A stretch of 64,000 nt of DNA from Heligmosomoides polygyrus polygyrus (Eukaryota > Nematoda > Chromadorea > Rhabditida > Heligmosomidae): positions 11,284,001 through 11,348,000 of the forward strand of contig OX377202.1 in assembly GCA_947396885.1 (NCBI GenBank), read 5' to 3'. Positions 59,331-64,000 of the stretch are shown here, one piece after another. The notes under the pieces were generated by a model. It was not told the origin of the DNA. It did no database searches and saw nothing but the letters and a program-made list of their open reading frames with translations. The translations under genes and the position numbers were made by a program. Each line of letters begins with the position of its first letter. The stretch's first letter is position 1.

Positions 59331-61760
59331 TATCGACACACTAATCACATGGAAGATGTTACTTTTAGAACCTGTCTTTTAAAGTATAGAAAACACATCT
59401 ACTAAAACTTTATGAATTTTCCAGGAGCCCCAAAAAATCTCCGTGTTACGGCAGTTTACATGCGGCTACTGCGTTCTCTGACATGATCGATCGCAATTGA
59501 AATATGGATGGACTCTTCGCTGGAAATTTTTTTCTGTCTTCTGAAGGACAGGACGACAGAGAGTGGAATTGTGCCATATAGAGTTTGAAGTCGTGCTTAA
59601 AATACAGTAAAAACTAAGCTTCTCCGCTGCGATGAATCTCCGCTGATGATGGATCGCCTACAAAATTCTCACTTTTCGTGAAAATATTATTGTTTAGCCG
59701 AAGCATATCACCCATACGGATAAAATCCAGCCACAAGAATCTCGAAGTCCTGATTGATTCACTGTGAGAAAATCATGATTTTCTGGATAGAACAGGTTGA
59801 ATCGACCTCTGGCCGACTTTGCACCAACGTCATCGGAGCATAAAATTGAACGTTCACAAAAAGGTTCATAACTCGGTAAGTTTTTCGAACTTTGAAAATT
59901 TTTTTAGCTTTTTATAAAGTAGATAAAACGCCCTTTCTCATCTTGTAAAAATCTTTTTCCAAAAAAAGAGTCGTCACCCGTGGCGATTAGTTCGATTTTT
60001 GAGAGAAAAAATTGAAGTGGCTTCACAAAAATATTCATACCTCGACCAATTCTTCGAAATTTTAAAATCCCGCTAGCTTTTCAGAAACTAGAAAAAGAGT
60101 CCTTTTTATCAGTCAGTTTTATCAGTCCTTTATAGAAATCAGTTTCCAAAAATTCGATATTTATGCGGTTCGATTTCGGGTCCATTTCGCAACAATACGT
60201 GCCGAAAATCGAACCCCCCCCCGCCCCGCATGAAGACCCCTTTCTTGGAAATAGATTCTTATACGGTAAGAAAGCATATTTGCTCTACTTTTTGACGGCC
60301 GAGCGGGATTTTTGATTTTCGGAAAAATGGCCGAGATATGATCAATTTTCGGAAGTCGTGAACTGAATCACGGATCGACCCTTCACCGTCGTCATCGGAG
60401 TGATCTCACAAAAATGCTCATAACTCAGTTTTTTGAAATTTGAAAATTCCGCTAACTCATCAAAAAGAAGAAAAAAGCGTTTCCTTATTATTACAAAAGC
60501 GCTTTATAAAAAAGGGGTCTTCATGCGGGGCGGGTGAGGTTCGATTTGTTGTCGATTTTTGCCGAAAATCGAACAGAAATCGACCCCCCCCCGCCCCGCA
60601 TGAAGACCCCTTCCTTAAGAATTGTTTGTTACATATTTACAAAGCATATTTTCTCTATTTTATGATGGACGAGAGGGATTTTTGAGTTTCGTAAAATTGG
60701 CTGAGTTATGAACATTTATGTGAAATCACTCCGATGACGACGGTGAAGGATTCGGTTCACGACTTCCGAAAATTGATCATATCTCGGCCATTTTTCGAAA
60801 ATTAAAAATTCCGCTGAGCCATCAAAAAATAGAACAAATATGCTTTCTTACCATATAAGAATCTATTTCCAAGAAAGGGGTCTTCATGCGAGCGGGGGGT
60901 TCGATTTCCGGTACGTGTTTTTGCGAAATGGACCCGAAATCGAACCGCATAAATATCGAATTTTTGGAAACTGATTTCTATATAGCGAAAAAGCACTTTT
61001 TTCTAGTTTCTGAAAGGCTAGCGGAATGTTGAAATTTCGAAGAATTGGCCGAGTTATGAATATTTTTGTGAAGCCACTTCAAATTTTTTTCTCTCAAAAA
61101 TCGAACCAACCGCCACGCGTGACGACTCCTCTTTTGGAAAAAGATTTTTACACGATGAGAAAGGGCGTTTTATCTACTTTATAAAAAACTAAAAAATTTT
61201 AAAATTCGAAAAACTTACCGCGTTATGAACCTTTTTGTGAACGTTCAATTTTATGCTCCGATGACGTTGGTGCAAAGTCGACCAGAGGTCGATTCAACCT
61301 GTTCTATCCAGAAAATTACGATTTTTCACAGTGAATTAGTCGGAACTTCGAGATTCTTGTGACTATATCAGCCATACGGATTTTATCCGTATGGGTGATA
61401 TGCTTCGGCTTTACAATAATATTCTCATGAAAAATGAGAATTTTGTAGGCGATCCATCCTGCGAAGATTCATAGCAGCGGAGAAGCTTAGTTTTTACTGT
61501 ATTTTAAGCACGACTTCAAATTCGATATGGCACAATTCCACTCTCTGTCGTCCTGTCCTTCAGAAGACAGAAAAAAATTCCTGCGAAGAGTCCATCCATA
61601 TTTCAATTGCGGGGGAACGCAGTAGCCGCATGTAAACTGCCGTAACTCGGAGATTTTTTGAGACTCCTGGAAAATTCATAAAGTATTAGTAGATGTGTTT
61701 TCTATACTTTAAAAGACAGGTTTTAAAAGTAACATCTTCCATGTGATTGGTGTGTCGATA
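59331..61760. repeat. 2.4-kb near-palindrome (giant foldback)
   Basis: The left half from TATCGACACACTAATCACAT (59331) to about 60550 is repeated inverted, ending ATGTGATTGGTGTGTCGATA (61760). Matching landmarks include AACATCTTCC, GTATTTTAAGCACGACTTCA, ATGACGTTGGTGCAAAGTCG, and the centre GGGGTCTTCATGCGGGG facing its complement. There is no loop beyond a few tens of bases. Arms contain repeated AAAGGGGTCTTCATGCG modules. No meaningful open frame. Confidence 0.93.
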
Positions 61761-61789
61761 TTTTTTCGGTAAATCGAGACGTCTGATCA

Positions 61790-62984
61790 TATAGGATATC
61801 GTTTCAGAGAAACATAGTTTTATCACTGTGTGTCAAACAGGCTTAAAATTTTATAGGGTACGATTTCACTTTCAGATGCTGTTTCCTGCAGGAGAGAATT
61901 TACTTTTCGAACAAGTCCGTCCTTCGGTTGCCATCCCGTCATCGATTCGAAGAGTGCTTCAAAAATCTTGTAGGGAAAGCACTTAGGTCGTACTCAGTAA
62001 TTAACACTTGAAATTTTATAGAGTGCAATTCTGTAAGTAGGTGTCGCTCATCAGGCAGAAAACTACCGTGTCCATGACGTCCCGGGAAAACCTGAAAAAA
62101 TGAAAATCTCTCATTGACTCTAAATCTGCTGACAAGAAATCTTTATTTTTCACTGCACAGTAGTCGGCATTAAAAAAATTTTTGATATTCAATCCTATTT
62201 TTTTAACTTCAGGAAACGCAAGTGCTTGTGTATTTCCGAATTGTCGTGGTCACACCTGGAAAAAGCAACTTATTAATAGATGCGAACATCATCTAAAAAC
62301 CTGAATTTGGAGAGAGTCCTCTGCCAAAACCGAGAGAGTACGACCTCCCCCCCCTCCAGTCGAGGCTACAGTACGACCGCCCTCCTTCGATTCCCGAACC
62401 TCAGGCTTGACCCAGTGTCTGGCGCATTATCAGCTGTTGCTGAGATCCTTACCGCACATGAGCGAAGCGTCAATCTATATGGTCTCCGTGTAGCTCAGAA
62501 CTGAGTCTCATCATAAGCGAGTCCTTGATATGTAACGTCTTCAACTGGCTAAGAGAGTACTAGATGTAAATGGGAGGATTGATTATGGGACAAAGAATGA
62601 CACCTGTAGTGGCAGTCACCTTCATGTTTGAGGTAGAAAATCCCGTCCTAGAACGCCTGACAACACTTTAAAGTAGGTATATCGACAATTGCTCTATCAT
62701 ATACTCCACTCAAAATGAGGTGAACCAGTGTTTTGGGCTGCTGCCAAAGGAGGCCATTATTAAAAACATATCCTTGATTGCTATCATCTGACAGTGGGCA
62801 AACATTGCTCCCACTAAAGATGGCACATAGCATTGCAGAGAGTAATGGGTGTCCAGCCCAAAGTTGGTATAATGGACGGATTTAGAAATTGTGAGCATTG
62901 AAGAATAAATTCACCAGCGACATCATAACCTCACAAACACGAGAATAATAGGTTAATGAGTCTATTCCGTCGGAAAGGAGAACA
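61790..62984. other. No gene recognised
   Basis: No supported exon or element end. Confidence 0.3.
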
Positions 62985-63565
62985 AGAGAGATACCGTTCT
63001 GCGTGCCCTTCATCTCAGACGACGTGAGTGCAAAGATACGCAGATGCATACGCAGAGCGAGCTTCTATGACGTGGTAAGGGTTGTAGATATTCCTCCTAC
63101 AACCTTGAAGACGCATTTGGTCTGCAACGGTACCTACGGTCGGACGTTCCCAACCCCGTCCCATGCAGTTTCCCCCAATGCAAAGGAAGGGATTGCATAA
63201 CTTCTGGGATGGTTTATCTCGTGTCATGCAATGAGGTGGGAGCAATACATAGGGGAAACCGGCACACACCTTTGTGTCAGGGTCAGTGAGCATCTGGACG
63301 TCCTTGGAAACGCGAATGTCCGCTCTCGTTGGTGAGAACACAGAATCCTGCTCCATGAGAGCACAGCGATTCAGGTGTCCGTCTCGATCGAGCGAAAATC
63401 GCATTTCGGCACGCAAGAAACTAGAGGCACTTTGGATTGCTGCAAAGAATCCACAGCTCAATCGCTCAATCGCGAGGAAGAGTGCATCGCGATTACCCAA
63501 GAAATGGCACCCTTGTAGAGCTCTGTCTGTCTTGATCTGCTCGACCTGACCTCCGGGTACTTAAT
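62985..63565 (+). pseudogene. Penelope-like element remnant with GIY-YIG endonuclease
   Basis: In order, with frameshifts: PFISDDVSAKIRRCIRRAS, VVDIPPTTLKTHLVCNGTYG, then (shifted) DCITSGMVYLVSCNE, then QYIGETGTHLCVRVSEHLD, and an E-aligned C-terminal part ending near 63565. This is the layout upstream of and through the GIY-YIG domain of Penelope-like retroelements. The reverse transcriptase part is not in the window in recognisable form. Inactive. Confidence 0.75.
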
Positions 63566-64000
63566 TCCGGTGTGTGAGGGTTTTGTGCTTTCAATGCCAC
63601 GCGAATTTATCAAAGACGTCTATCACCAACAAGCGACACCTCATACTTGGGTAACTAAACGTCCTACAGATAAAGCGCAGCGTCGCGCCAAACGCAGCTT
63701 CAGAATTGGCGCCGTCTACCGTCCCGTGCAATCTGCCGTACCTCGTCAACGACTCGAAGAAATTTGGGCCGGAGGTGGGCCGAATACGAGTGCTGCTGCC
63801 CGTAGACAGGACGCCGAATCCCGCTCCTCCACCGCGACAGCCCGTCGAAAGGACGCCACGGATCCCGCTCTTTAACCCGAAAATCCTCTCAACTGGAATC
63901 CAAAATCCCGCTATTCCTCGCCGAGACCTAATCGACTGGACACCCGAATCCGCTCCTTCAGTCCGATAACTCCCTCGTCGAGTCTCAACATATCCCGCTC
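63566..64000 (+). other. Unassigned end of window
   Basis: Two overlapping open frames with R/P/A-rich content; repeated ATCCCGCTC-like words after 63860. Possibly the tail of the Penelope-like element. Not supported as a gene. Confidence 0.3.

Overview
The window looks like nuclear DNA from a nematode, most likely a strongylid (clade V, hookworm-like) worm. The evidence is compact TTTCAG/TTTTCAG-type splice acceptors, one gene with introns bloated by repeats, an RTE-type LINE, mariner/Tc1 relics, a Penelope-like GIY-YIG remnant and a very abundant tRNA-derived SINE. The genus is an inference. There is no sign of bacterial gene organisation.

The one host gene I can reconstruct lies on the minus strand and fills the middle of the window (56607 down to 23618, about 33 kb). 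Thirteen short exons join with compatible phases into a protein of about 462 residues. It has a signal peptide, a small N-terminal ectodomain and the membrane core of a sodium/bile-acid symporter family (SLC10) carrier. The only unresolved point is the donor of exon 7. Intron 1 alone is 15.6 kb.

Almost everything else is mobile or repetitive DNA. Region by region: 0-8.8 kb holds LINE 3'-end relics, tandem arrays and MITEs. 9-13.3 kb is SINE-rich. 13.3-14.6 kb is a full-length decayed mariner with its inverted ends. 15-16.3 kb is a GC-rich patch with two coding-like open frames and a heat-shock-element/TATA motif. 16.5-19.7 kb holds MITEs and a second mariner relic. 20.5-23.6 kb holds SINEs (two with clear target-site duplications) and the gene's 3' flank. 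The gene's introns carry a near-intact RTE LINE with a 9-bp target-site duplication (29.5-32.6 kb, opposite in sense to the gene), a chain of five abutting MITEs (35.1-36.3 kb), a TATG microsatellite 11 bp from a splice donor, several foldback elements and many SINEs. To the right of the gene are an internally deleted Tc1-like element (57.7-58.6 kb), a very large near-palindrome (59.3-61.8 kb) and a Penelope-like GIY-YIG remnant (63.0-63.6 kb).

Most MITEs here end in GGC/GGGCC-type termini next to TAA or TTA, which points to PIF/Harbinger-like mobilisation. The SINE and the RTE element are plausible partners as non-autonomous and autonomous retroposons, but I cannot show a shared 3' end. Two foldback structures (51.1-52.5 kb and 59.3-61.8 kb) are the least explained parts of the window.
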